Of a stretch of DNA of 13,522 nucleotides, positions 1 through 6,080 are shown piece after piece. Numbering within the stretch: the stretch's first letter is position 1; every line of letters begins with the position of its first letter. Both the position numbers and the translations under genes were made by a program. The stretch comes from an uncultured Bacteroidia bacterium (GTDB lineage: Bacteria; Bacteroidota; Bacteroidia; Bacteroidales; UBA932). The DNA lies in contig CACXHM010000103.1 in the NCBI GenBank assembly GCA_902767465.1, positions 1 to 13,522 of the forward strand, read 5' to 3'. The notes beneath the pieces are model-generated. The model made no database searches and was not told the DNA's origin. It saw only the letters and a list, made by a program, of their open reading frames with translations.

Positions 1-402
1 AAATATGTTTCAAACAGCGATAACGACAATATCGTGCTGGAAGAGAGCGATGACGCCGCACGGGCAGCCTTGGGCAGTCACTGGCGCATACCCACCCTTG
101 CTGATTGGCAGGAACTTAAGGACAAGTGTACTTGGGCCTGGATTACCCTGAGCGAAGTGGAAGGATACGAGGTGACGAGCAAGACTACGGGAGTCAGCAT
201 ATTCCTTCCCGCATCGTGTCACCGCTACGGAAAGCAGATTTACGACTACGGTGATTATGCCGGCTCAGGCATGTACTGGACCTCGAATCTTGTCCACAAC
301 AGGACAGATTATGCATACAGCTGGCGTATGGAAGACGGCCAAAACGGTCTCGGCACTTCATTCCGCTTCTACGGATACACCATTCGCGCCGTTGCGGAAT
401 AA
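1..402 (+). CDS. Fib_succ_major-type surface protein, 3' part
   Basis: The frame is open from the first base, so the gene starts upstream of the window; 133 residues and a TAA stop are visible. The residues resemble the C-terminal part of the Fibrobacter succinogenes major paralogous domain (FISUMP), common in secreted Bacteroidota proteins. Visible hallmarks are an acidic DDAAR stretch, then LGSHWRIPTLADWQEL (family pattern W-R-x-P-T-x-x-E/D-W), a CTWAW segment, VTSKTTGVSIFLPAS, GMYWTSNL and a closing IRAVAE. Such domains usually sit at the end of exported or lipid-anchored proteins; their exact function is not established. The upstream signal peptide and any other domains lie outside the window. 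A strong terminator at 473-515 closes the transcript. The domain call is good; the role is unknown. Confidence 0.75.
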   Translation, partial: KYVSNSDNDNIVLEESDDAARAALGSHWRIPTLADWQELKDKCTWAWITLSEVEGYEVTSKTTGVSIFLPASCHRYGKQIYDYGDYAGSGMYWTSNLVHNRTDYAYSWRMEDGQNGLGTSFRFYGYTIRAVAE

Positions 403-417
403 CGATATAACCATTGT

Positions 418-450
418 ATGAAAAAACTATTTCTGATTGCAGTGCTCTGA
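418..450 (+). pseudogene. Ten-codon signal-peptide-like mini-ORF, possible gene remnant
   Basis: Fifteen bases after the preceding stop there is ATG AAA AAA CTA TTT CTG ATT GCA GTG CTC TGA, reading MKKLFLIAVL. This is the typical start of a Bacteroidota lipoprotein or secreted-protein signal peptide; compare MKKLILAALL at 4799 and MKKLFIALSL in the beta-helix gene. Past the TGA the same frame reads FAVPCNTK, with a Cys about where a lipid-anchor Cys would fall, although Pro before it is not a good lipobox. The terminator hairpin begins 22 bases later. It may be the decayed start of a lipoprotein gene, or a short leader peptide. Translation is unproven. Confidence 0.3.
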
Positions 451-472
451 TTCGCAGTTCCCTGCAACACAA

Positions 473-515
473 AAGTGCTCCCGGTCGGTAAGAAAACAGC
501 CGACCGGGAGCACTT
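473..515 (+). terminator. Strong intrinsic hairpin, 16-bp perfect stem
   Basis: Bases 473-488 (AAGTGCTCCCGGTCGG) are exactly complementary to 500-515 (CCGACCGGGAGCACTT), with an 11-base A-rich loop. No long T tract follows; the sequence continues TTGCAAAATAATT. The hairpin lies between the stop at 402 and the murB start at 542, so it most likely ends the upstream transcript. The stem is flanked by A on the left and T on the right, so it could act in either direction. Confidence 0.8.
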
Positions 516-528
516 GCAAAATAATTCC

Positions 529-536
529 TATCTTTA
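529..536 (+). promoter_or_regulatory. Possible murB -7 element (TATCTTTA)
   Basis: TATCTTTA matches the Bacteroidota -7 consensus TAnnTTTG at all but the last fixed base. It lies just downstream of the terminator and ends only five bases before the murB ATG. No TTG box sits at the expected 19-20 bp upstream, where the terminator stem lies. If used, the murB transcript would be nearly leaderless. Weak evidence. Confidence 0.3.
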
Positions 537-541
537 CAGAA

Positions 542-1684
542 ATGAAAAGAATAGAGAATTACGACTTGAGCACACATAACACCTTCGGAATGAAGGTGAA
601 AGCGGCGCTATACATAGAATATGAAAGCGTAGATGAACTGAAATCCCTGGATTTTGCAAGTCTTCCCCAGCCGGTATTCCATATCGGTGCCGGAAGCAAC
701 CTCCTGTTTACGGGGGATTTTCCGGGGACCGTGCTGCATTCCGGCATAAAGTTCATAAAATACGTTGATATGGGTCTCGATGAGGTGCTGCTTACCGTTG
801 GCGCAGGCATGATCTTCGACGACTTCGTGGCAAATGTCGCGGGGTATGGCCTGTGGGGACCTGAGAACCTGTCTTTGATTCCCGGCGAAGTGGGGGCTGC
901 TGCTGTGCAGAACATTGGGGCATATGGGGTTGAGGCCAAGGATATCATCGCCGGAGTAGTATGCCTTGATACAAAAGACTGGAGCAAGACGGCTTTCAAA
1001 GTCGGAGAACTTGCCTATGGGTATCGGGATTCCATGTTCAAACATAACCGCGGCCGTTATATCGTCACGAGCGTACTGTTCAAGGTGACGCGGAAGTATT
1101 CTCCAAAACTGGAGTACGGAGGAATACGCGCGGCACTGAAAATACCTGCAGATTATTCCCCTGCTGCAGATCCGCTCGGATCATACGGGCTTACTCCGCA
1201 GGCAGTACGCGAAGCCATAATCGGCATCCGGAATGCCAAACTCCCCGACCCGGCAAAGATCGGCAGCGCCGGGAGTTTCTTCAAGAATCCGGTGGTGAGC
1301 CGCGAACACTTCGAACGGATCGCTGCTGCGGAGTCCGCTGCAAGGCCATCCGCGCCGGACAAAGGGCCCGGCCGTGTCCCGCAGGGGGAGCCCGGTCCGG
1401 GCATTGCCCGGCCGCAAAGCCCGGACTCCGCAGTCATAAGTATCCCCCACTACGACCTTCCGGACGGGAACGTGAAGATTCCGGCAGCATGGCTGATAGA
1501 CCAATGCGGACTGCGCGGAATGACCCTCGGCGGGGCACAGGTCTATGAAAAACAGCCCCTGGTCATCGTAAATGCCAGCGGCACGGCAAGCCCGAAAGAC
1601 GTTCTCTCCCTGGAAGAAAGAATCATTGCTGCCGTTAAGGAACGCTTCGGCATAGAACTCCATCCTGAAGTAGATCATATCTGA
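542..1684 (+). CDS. murB: UDP-N-acetylenolpyruvoylglucosamine reductase
   Basis: A 380-residue FAD-dependent cytosolic enzyme that reduces UDP-GlcNAc-enolpyruvate to UDP-MurNAc with NADPH, the second committed step of peptidoglycan precursor synthesis. The ATG at 542 gives MKRIENYDLSTHNTFG, the usual MurB beginning; the upstream extension runs through the terminator and is rejected. Visible motifs are the FAD-binding GAGSNLL (about 49-55), LSLIPGEVGAAAVQNIGAYG (about 110-129), YRDS (161-164, equivalent to the E. coli Tyr158/Arg159 region), GSAGSFFKNP with proton-donor Ser245, LIDQCGLRG, and HPEV with Glu376 near the C terminus. This is the E. coli-like type I form, but longer than the usual roughly 340 residues because of a Pro/Gly-rich insert at about residues 262-298 (1326-1433), between GSFFKNP and the DGNVKIPAAWLIDQC motif. 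Key catalytic residues are intact. The gene stands alone, with a terminator on each side. Confidence 0.95.
   Translation: MKRIENYDLSTHNTFGMKVKAALYIEYESVDELKSLDFASLPQPVFHIGAGSNLLFTGDFPGTVLHSGIKFIKYVDMGLDEVLLTVGAGMIFDDFVANVAGYGLWGPENLSLIPGEVGAAAVQNIGAYGVEAKDIIAGVVCLDTKDWSKTAFKVGELAYGYRDSMFKHNRGRYIVTSVLFKVTRKYSPKLEYGGIRAALKIPADYSPAADPLGSYGLTPQAVREAIIGIRNAKLPDPAKIGSAGSFFKNPVVSREHFERIAAAESAARPSAPDKGPGRVPQGEPGPGIARPQSPDSAVISIPHYDLPDGNVKIPAAWLIDQCGLRGMTLGGAQVYEKQPLVIVNASGTASPKDVLSLEERIIAAVKERFGIELHPEVDHI
1326..1433. repeat. GC-rich segment bounded by 12-bp inverted repeat, inside murB
   Basis: CTGCGGAGTCCG (1326-1337) is the exact reverse complement of CGGACTCCGCAG (1422-1433). The unit is 108 bp, a multiple of three, and is about 76 percent G+C by my count (82 of 108). 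Inside are smaller symmetric pieces: GGGCCC (1364-1369), CCCGGTCCGGG (1391-1401), and GCCCGGCCG twice as a direct repeat (1366-1374 and 1406-1414). It encodes a Pro/Gly/Ala/Arg-rich stretch that E. coli-type MurB lacks. It looks like a palindromic element inserted in frame, but no target-site duplication is obvious and no second copy was seen in this window. Confidence 0.6.
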
Positions 1685-1697
1685 CGGTTTGTGTCTT

Positions 1698-1722
1698 TTG
1701 CGGTCCATAGTTTGGACCGCAA
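1698..1722. terminator. Hairpin between convergent murB and beta-helix genes
   Basis: TTGCGGTCCA (1698-1707) pairs perfectly with TGGACCGCAA (1713-1722) around a five-base loop. It sits 13 bases past the murB stop and 42 bases past the end of the opposite-strand gene, so it could end both transcripts. There is no T tract on either side (TTTT precedes it on the plus strand), so efficiency is uncertain. Confidence 0.55.
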
Positions 1723-1764
1723 CTCGCATATGGCGCACACTGCCGCCGTCTATTTTGGTTCTCC

Positions 1765-3366
1765 CTATCTGGGCATCTGGGCTCCGTAGCCCTCAACCTT
1801 TCCGAACAGGTCCTTGGCCTTTTCCCAAGGGTACTTGTTGCAGTACATGCTGGGACGCACGATTTCGCTGCCCTGCTGGTTCATGCCGAACAGGCGGTTC
1901 ACCTGGTTGGCAGCGGAGTTGGGATTGTAGCTCTGGCTCTTCATTATCTTGAGGCTCATGTAACCTTCAAGGTAAGGACGGTCGATGGCGTTGATGAAAG
2001 CCTCGTTCTCGGGCATCTCCACGTTGCCTTCGTACTTGGGGCCAATCAGTTTTTCATCGACATCTTCGATGCCGGAGGCGAAAACGGAAATCGAGGCAGC
2101 TCCCGAAGAGGCGAGTTCAAGGTCGCGCTTGTTGGCAAAGTAGTAATTGTTGTAGAGGTTGCTCACCTTGAGAGACTCCATCTGCTTATTGCTCTCATAG
2201 AACACCCGCTCAACTGCGCAGTTGCTGTTGCAGCCGAAGATGTTGTTGTGAACATCGATGGTACGGATGCCGTTCATGAAGCGGAAGCCCTGGCCCATAT
2301 CCTCGAAAGCCTTGGTGCGCGTCCAGGTGAAAAGGACCGTATTGTGGTGGAAATCAAGCGAAACTTCGGGAATGTCGGCGTCTTTTACGTTACCCTTTAC
2401 CTGGCAGGCGGCATAACGGCACGAGATGAAAATGTTGTTGCATATCTCCATGTGTCCCTTTCCCATCAAAGCCTGGATACCGTAGTCGCGGCAGTTCACG
2501 AAGATGCAGTTTGCAATGCGTACATTGCCCTCCACGTCCATGTGAAGTCCATATTCATCGCCGCTGGAAGTACCGACAATAGGCACCGGCGGAGCGGCGT
2601 CCGGCTCTACGAAACGGCCCGTCAATACGCCTTCGTTGGGGGTGCCGGTACGTTCGTCGTTGACGTTCGCCACGCAGTAGCGGTTGTTTTCTCCCAGATC
2701 GAACACAAATCCGTCTACTACAACCGTTCCGACCGGTCCGCTATAGCCATACGGCCTGCGGGCGTTGATATTGAAAAGCGGAGCAATAAAAGCCTGACTG
2801 CCCGGCTGGAATTTGGTGACGTGAGCAATGACATCACGTTCGCTGAAGTCGGTGGAGTATCCGCCGTAGAGGCTTATGAATTTGCCTGGATCGTGGGTGG
2901 CATCGGCGAACTTGCCGATCTGGTGGTATCCGCAACCCATTCCTCCAAGGTAGTTACCCTCCGCAACGAGGATAACGTCGTTCTCTTCGGCAGCGTTGAT
3001 GGCTTTCTGAAGGTCTTTCATTGCAGTGGCGGGAGTAAGCCCGTCCGCACGGCCGGATCCGGTGCTGACACTCACATACAACGTCTTACCCTTGGCAGCA
3101 ACCGCAGTTGACGGAGCAGGATTCATCACAGGCGCCGAAACACCGGCAGATGCATTGCCACTCTGTACAGGCGTAGCCGTAGCCGCAGAGCCCTGGCTGC
3201 CAGAGTTCGGTGTTACTGATTTTGCAGCATTATTTACCGCGTTGTTTACCGTATTGTTGACGGCATTTTTTGCAGCGTCCTTGAGTTTGTTCAGATTAAA
3301 CTGCGCATAGGCTCCCTGGCACAGAAGCATTGCCGCCAGCGAAAGAGCGATGAATAATTTTTTCAT
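1765..3366 (-). CDS. Secreted right-handed beta-helix (DUF1565-like) protein
   Basis: A 533-residue exported protein. The signal peptide MKKLFIALSLAAMLLCQGAYA should be cut before Gln22. After it come an Asn/Ala-rich probable helix with a four-residue period (about 34-49: NAVN, NTVN, NAVN, NAAK) and a Ser/Ala/Pro/Thr linker to about residue 90. KTLYVSVSTGSGRADGLTPATAMKDLQKAI then matches the start of DUF1565 or parallel beta-helix proteins: a Y-V-S strand, D-G-x-T-P-A-T-A, a helix, and DVILVAEGNYLG. Repeated I-x-N-C/N-I-F coils follow (NCIFVNC, ICNNIFISC, VHNNIFGCN, LYNNYYFAN), typical of the pectate-lyase-like solenoid. The last 90 or so residues are unrecognised. Some relatives bind or cleave polysaccharide, but I see no assignable catalytic residues, so the function is unknown. 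It is transcribed away from murA from its own promoter and converges on murB. Confidence 0.8.
   Translation of the reverse strand: MKKLFIALSLAAMLLCQGAYAQFNLNKLKDAAKNAVNNTVNNAVNNAAKSVTPNSGSQGSAATATPVQSGNASAGVSAPVMNPAPSTAVAAKGKTLYVSVSTGSGRADGLTPATAMKDLQKAINAAEENDVILVAEGNYLGGMGCGYHQIGKFADATHDPGKFISLYGGYSTDFSERDVIAHVTKFQPGSQAFIAPLFNINARRPYGYSGPVGTVVVDGFVFDLGENNRYCVANVNDERTGTPNEGVLTGRFVEPDAAPPVPIVGTSSGDEYGLHMDVEGNVRIANCIFVNCRDYGIQALMGKGHMEICNNIFISCRYAACQVKGNVKDADIPEVSLDFHHNTVLFTWTRTKAFEDMGQGFRFMNGIRTIDVHNNIFGCNSNCAVERVFYESNKQMESLKVSNLYNNYYFANKRDLELASSGAASISVFASGIEDVDEKLIGPKYEGNVEMPENEAFINAIDRPYLEGYMSLKIMKSQSYNPNSAANQVNRLFGMNQQGSEIVRPSMYCNKYPWEKAKDLFGKVEGYGAQMPR
3220..3267 (-). repeat. Four-residue tandem repeat in the beta-helix protein
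   Basis: Residues 34-49 read as four units, NAVN, NTVN, NAVN and NAAK, encoded by four imperfect 12-base units. Small residues recur every fourth position and would line one face of a helix just after the signal peptide. It may be a spacer or a coiled-coil or oligomerisation segment. Confidence 0.6.
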
Positions 3367-3394
3367 AATTGCTTTAATTTCAAATCAATCTGCA

Positions 3395-3425
3395 CAAATA
3401 TAATGAATTGTGATTTTAAAGTCAA
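3395..3425 (-). promoter_or_regulatory. Promoter of the beta-helix gene (TTG-N20-TATATTTG)
   Basis: On the minus strand TATATTTG (3402 down to 3395) matches TAnnTTTG exactly. A TTG box (3425 down to 3423) lies 20 bp upstream, the spacing expected for the Bacteroidota housekeeping sigma factor. The start codon at 3366 would leave an untranslated leader of about 20-25 bases. Confidence 0.75.
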
Positions 3426-3434
3426 CAGCCGAAT

Positions 3435-3465
3435 GTTGATAGTTCTGCTTTTTTAGTTAAATTTG
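3435..3465 (+). promoter_or_regulatory. murA promoter (GTTG-N19-TAAATTTG)
   Basis: GTTG (3435-3438) and TAAATTTG (3458-3465) are 19 bp apart and match the Bacteroidota -33/-7 consensus. The -7 box ends only six bases before the murA ATG at 3472, so transcription should start at or very near the start codon. This also argues against the TTG start at 3463, which lies inside the box. It lies back to back with the promoter of the minus-strand gene. Confidence 0.75.
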
Positions 3466-3471
3466 CCCTAT

Positions 3472-4779
3472 ATGGGAACATTCATTATCGAAGGCGGACA
3501 TCGCCTCAGCGGGGCAATCACTCCCCAAGGCGCCAAGAACGAAGCATTACAGATTCTCAGCGCAGTACTGCTCACCGACAAGGCCGTGCGCATCAGCAAC
3601 GTCCCTGAGATTCTCGATATCAAAAACCTTATCAGCCTGCTTCAGGACATGGGGGTTAAGGTTACCCGTCACGAAAAGGGCGAATACACCTTCCAGGCCG
3701 ATGAAATCGACCGTTCCTACGTGGAAAGTGCTGAGTTTGTAAAAAAATGCGCCTCGCTGCGGGGTTCGGTGATGATTTCCGGACCAATGCTCAGCCGGTT
3801 CGGCGAAACTTATTTCCCAAAACCCGGAGGCGACAAGATCGGCCGGCGCAGGGTAGACACCCATATCGAAGGATTCGTAAAACTCGGTGCACAGTACGAA
3901 TACGACAAGGACCGCCGCGCTTATCACCTTTGCGCACAAACCGGGCTGAAAGGCTGTTATATGCTGCTGGACGAAGCATCTGTTACAGGCACCGCCAACA
4001 TCGTCATGGCAGCATCGCTTGCCGAAGGCGACACCACCATCTACAATGCCGCCTGCGAGCCTTATCTGCAGCAGCTTTGCCGCCTTCTCAACTCAATGGG
4101 CGCCAACATCGAAGGCATCGGCAGCAACCTGCTCACCATCCACGGAGTAAAGAAACTTCACGGGGCTTCGCACAGGATACTTCCGGACATGATCGAGGTT
4201 GGCTCATTCATCGGCCTCGCCGCCATAACTCAAAGCGAACTCACCATAAAGAACGTCTCCTATCCCGACCTGGGCATCATCCCGGAAGCATTCAGACGCA
4301 TCGGGGTAAAATTGGAGCAGAGAGGTGACGACATCTACGTGCCCTCGCAGGATAGTTATGAAATAGAATCGTTCATTGACGGATCCATCATGACCATCGC
4401 CGACGCTCCATGGCCGGGCCTGACCCCGGACCTGCTGAGCGTGCTGCTGGTGGTGGCCACCCAGTGCAAGGGCAGTGTGCTGATTCATCAGAAGATGTTC
4501 GAAAGCCGCCTGTTCTTTACCGACAAACTCATCGACATGGGAGCACAGATAATCCTGTGCGACCCGCACCGGGCCGTGGTGATCGGGCACGACCACAAGT
4601 TCCAGCTCCGCGCAGGCCGTATGACCTCGCCGGATATCCGTGCAGGTATTGCCATGCTGCTTGCCGCAATGAGCGCAAAGGGTGTGTCGGAAATCGACAA
4701 TATAGAGCAGATTGACCGCGGCTACGAAAATATCGACGGCCGGCTCAATGCCTTGGGAGCAAAAATCACCAGAAAATAA
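3472..4779 (+). CDS. murA: UDP-N-acetylglucosamine 1-carboxyvinyltransferase
   Basis: A 435-residue cytosolic enzyme that transfers enolpyruvate from PEP to UDP-GlcNAc, the first committed step of peptidoglycan synthesis. The ATG at 3472 gives MGTFIIEGGHRLSG, the normal beginning. Visible motifs are PQGAKNEALQ with Lys22; LSRFGETYFPKPGGDKIGRRRVDTH, the PEP/fosfomycin loop; SVTGTANIVMAA; WPGLTPDLLS with general-base Asp320 (E. coli Asp305 equivalent); and SPDIRAGIAMLLAA near the end. The loop residue that is Cys115 in E. coli is Asp121 here. The same change is known in Mycobacterium tuberculosis, Chlamydia and Borrelia MurA, where it leaves the enzyme active but insensitive to fosfomycin. The length suits the Bacteroidota form, slightly above the 419 residues of E. 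coli. Nineteen bases separate it from the next gene, so it probably heads the plus-strand run. Confidence 0.96.
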   Translation: MGTFIIEGGHRLSGAITPQGAKNEALQILSAVLLTDKAVRISNVPEILDIKNLISLLQDMGVKVTRHEKGEYTFQADEIDRSYVESAEFVKKCASLRGSVMISGPMLSRFGETYFPKPGGDKIGRRRVDTHIEGFVKLGAQYEYDKDRRAYHLCAQTGLKGCYMLLDEASVTGTANIVMAASLAEGDTTIYNAACEPYLQQLCRLLNSMGANIEGIGSNLLTIHGVKKLHGASHRILPDMIEVGSFIGLAAITQSELTIKNVSYPDLGIIPEAFRRIGVKLEQRGDDIYVPSQDSYEIESFIDGSIMTIADAPWPGLTPDLLSVLLVVATQCKGSVLIHQKMFESRLFFTDKLIDMGAQIILCDPHRAVVIGHDHKFQLRAGRMTSPDIRAGIAMLLAAMSAKGVSEIDNIEQIDRGYENIDGRLNALGAKITRK

Positions 4780-4798
4780 CCATCAAATACACATCGTT

Positions 4799-6079
4799 AT
4801 GAAAAAACTTATTCTTGCAGCACTATTGCTTGCTGTTGCCCTTGTCGCTTGTAAAAAAGATCCGAACGATAAAGGCAAAAACTCTCCTGACGCCCCCAAG
4901 GTGTTTTCTGAAATTACCATAGGGAGCAAAACTTTCGAAGTGAAGACCATCAACCCTCTGCACGGCCTGCTCTTCGCATCTCAGGAGAAAAACGAACAAT
5001 ATATGCTTGCCATTGAAGGCGGTCAGGAGATTCCGGAAAATGCGGGTGGCGTTATCGCCGTTCACCTTGGAGAAGCATCCCTTCAGGATGTCTATGACAA
5101 ATATGCCACCGTAGCTTTTCCATATGCATCTCTTATAGTGGTCAGCGACAAAGAGTTCAGCAAGAAAGACCTTTCGGGTTACGACTGGATTCCGGTTGTT
5201 TTCATCCCGGAAGAAGCCTGGAGCGCAATACAGGAGGCGAAAGATGAAGATTCTGGTTTCGTTGTTTACAGCATTACCAGACGTGCGGACTTGTTTTCAT
5301 CGGCAAAGAATCCCTCCGGAAAACAGTTCCTTAATTACTCATCATACCGCATAGGAAGTTTATATTTACTTGATGTCGGCTGTTTTAAAACTGGAAAAGT
5401 TATCGATACGCCTTACTACGACTATTTGATTTGGGATGAGTCAGCCGAAACCAACCGCATCAACACCGCGGCTCTTCCCGATGAGGCGACCTTTTACGAT
5501 TCTGCTTATTATGATATGACTTTGAGCAATTCTGAGGTCCCTGAAATCATATTAGGTGATGCCAAACTTGTTTTCGCCGCTTCGTATGCCGATTATACGA
5601 TTGTGGAATGCTATTCATTATATGGAGAAAAATGGGAATACACAGAAGGCCTCTTGCTCAAAGAACTTAAGACGCCTGTCGCCCTGACCTTGAAACTCTC
5701 ATACGACGTCATGCTGAAGGTTAACGGAGAAGACTTCCCCATATATACCCCTGACAAGTCCCAGGCGGACGCATTTCTCGCCATGGGAGCCAACGTGCCC
5801 ATCGTCTTTATTGACGGCTACGGAGAGGCTTCTGACTATACCGGGCTTGACGTTGCCGGGTCAGTGGCCGTATGCTGGAGAGGCAGCATCACATTCTCTC
5901 AAAAATATGATAATGCAAAAGCGGCAGGCGCCATGGGTATCATCGTGGCAAATAATCAAAGTGGAATAGTTAATGCAGGTATCAATAAATTCGACTTCCC
6001 GTTCGGCACGGTAACAAAGAATGTGGGGGATATCCTCAAAGATGCAAGTCGTATATCGTTTGTTGAAGCTCACGAGTAA
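4799..6079 (+). CDS. Lipoprotein with C-terminal PA (protease-associated) domain
   Basis: A 426-residue predicted lipoprotein; the ATG at 4799 places the signal peptide MKKLILAALLLAVALVAC, with lipobox LVAC and lipid-anchor Cys18, at the start. Longer upstream starts run into murA and are rejected. Residues 19 to about 345 are not recognised. From about 349, GLDVAGSVAVCWRG, then SFSQ-like ITFSQKYDNAKAAGAMG, IIVANN and FPFGTVTK match a PA domain: a D-V-x-G-x-V/I-A-V strand, an R-G turn, an A-x-x-A-G-A-x-G-x-I helix and strand, then the xPxxxV strand. PA domains normally sit inside subtilases, M28 peptidases or sorting receptors and help with substrate access; here none of those catalytic motifs is seen and the protein ends right after the domain. 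It may be a non-catalytic binding protein or the remains of a larger enzyme. Parts of the gene (about 5300-5640) look more A+T-rich than its neighbours. It ends one base before the likely start of the aminotransferase gene. Confidence 0.75.
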   Translation: MKKLILAALLLAVALVACKKDPNDKGKNSPDAPKVFSEITIGSKTFEVKTINPLHGLLFASQEKNEQYMLAIEGGQEIPENAGGVIAVHLGEASLQDVYDKYATVAFPYASLIVVSDKEFSKKDLSGYDWIPVVFIPEEAWSAIQEAKDEDSGFVVYSITRRADLFSSAKNPSGKQFLNYSSYRIGSLYLLDVGCFKTGKVIDTPYYDYLIWDESAETNRINTAALPDEATFYDSAYYDMTLSNSEVPEIILGDAKLVFAASYADYTIVECYSLYGEKWEYTEGLLLKELKTPVALTLKLSYDVMLKVNGEDFPIYTPDKSQADAFLAMGANVPIVFIDGYGEASDYTGLDVAGSVAVCWRGSITFSQKYDNAKAAGAMGIIVANNQSGIVNAGINKFDFPFGTVTKNVGDILKDASRISFVEAHE

Positions 6080-6080
6080 A

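Noticed and set aside
437..541. Upstream extension of murB by 35 codons from a GTG
   Set aside because: It would run through the terminator hairpin, and the MurB family start matches the ATG at 542.
2248..3111. 287-codon plus-strand reading frame opposite the beta-helix gene
   Set aside because: It is an antisense shadow. The minus-strand frame has a signal peptide, beta-helix repeats and a good promoter, while this frame has no recognisable motif.
6021..6080. Earlier ATG starts (6021, 6042) for the aminotransferase
   Set aside because: They would overlap the end of the lipoprotein gene by 38-59 bases and add residues not expected in the family. The GTG at 6081 fits better but is not proven.
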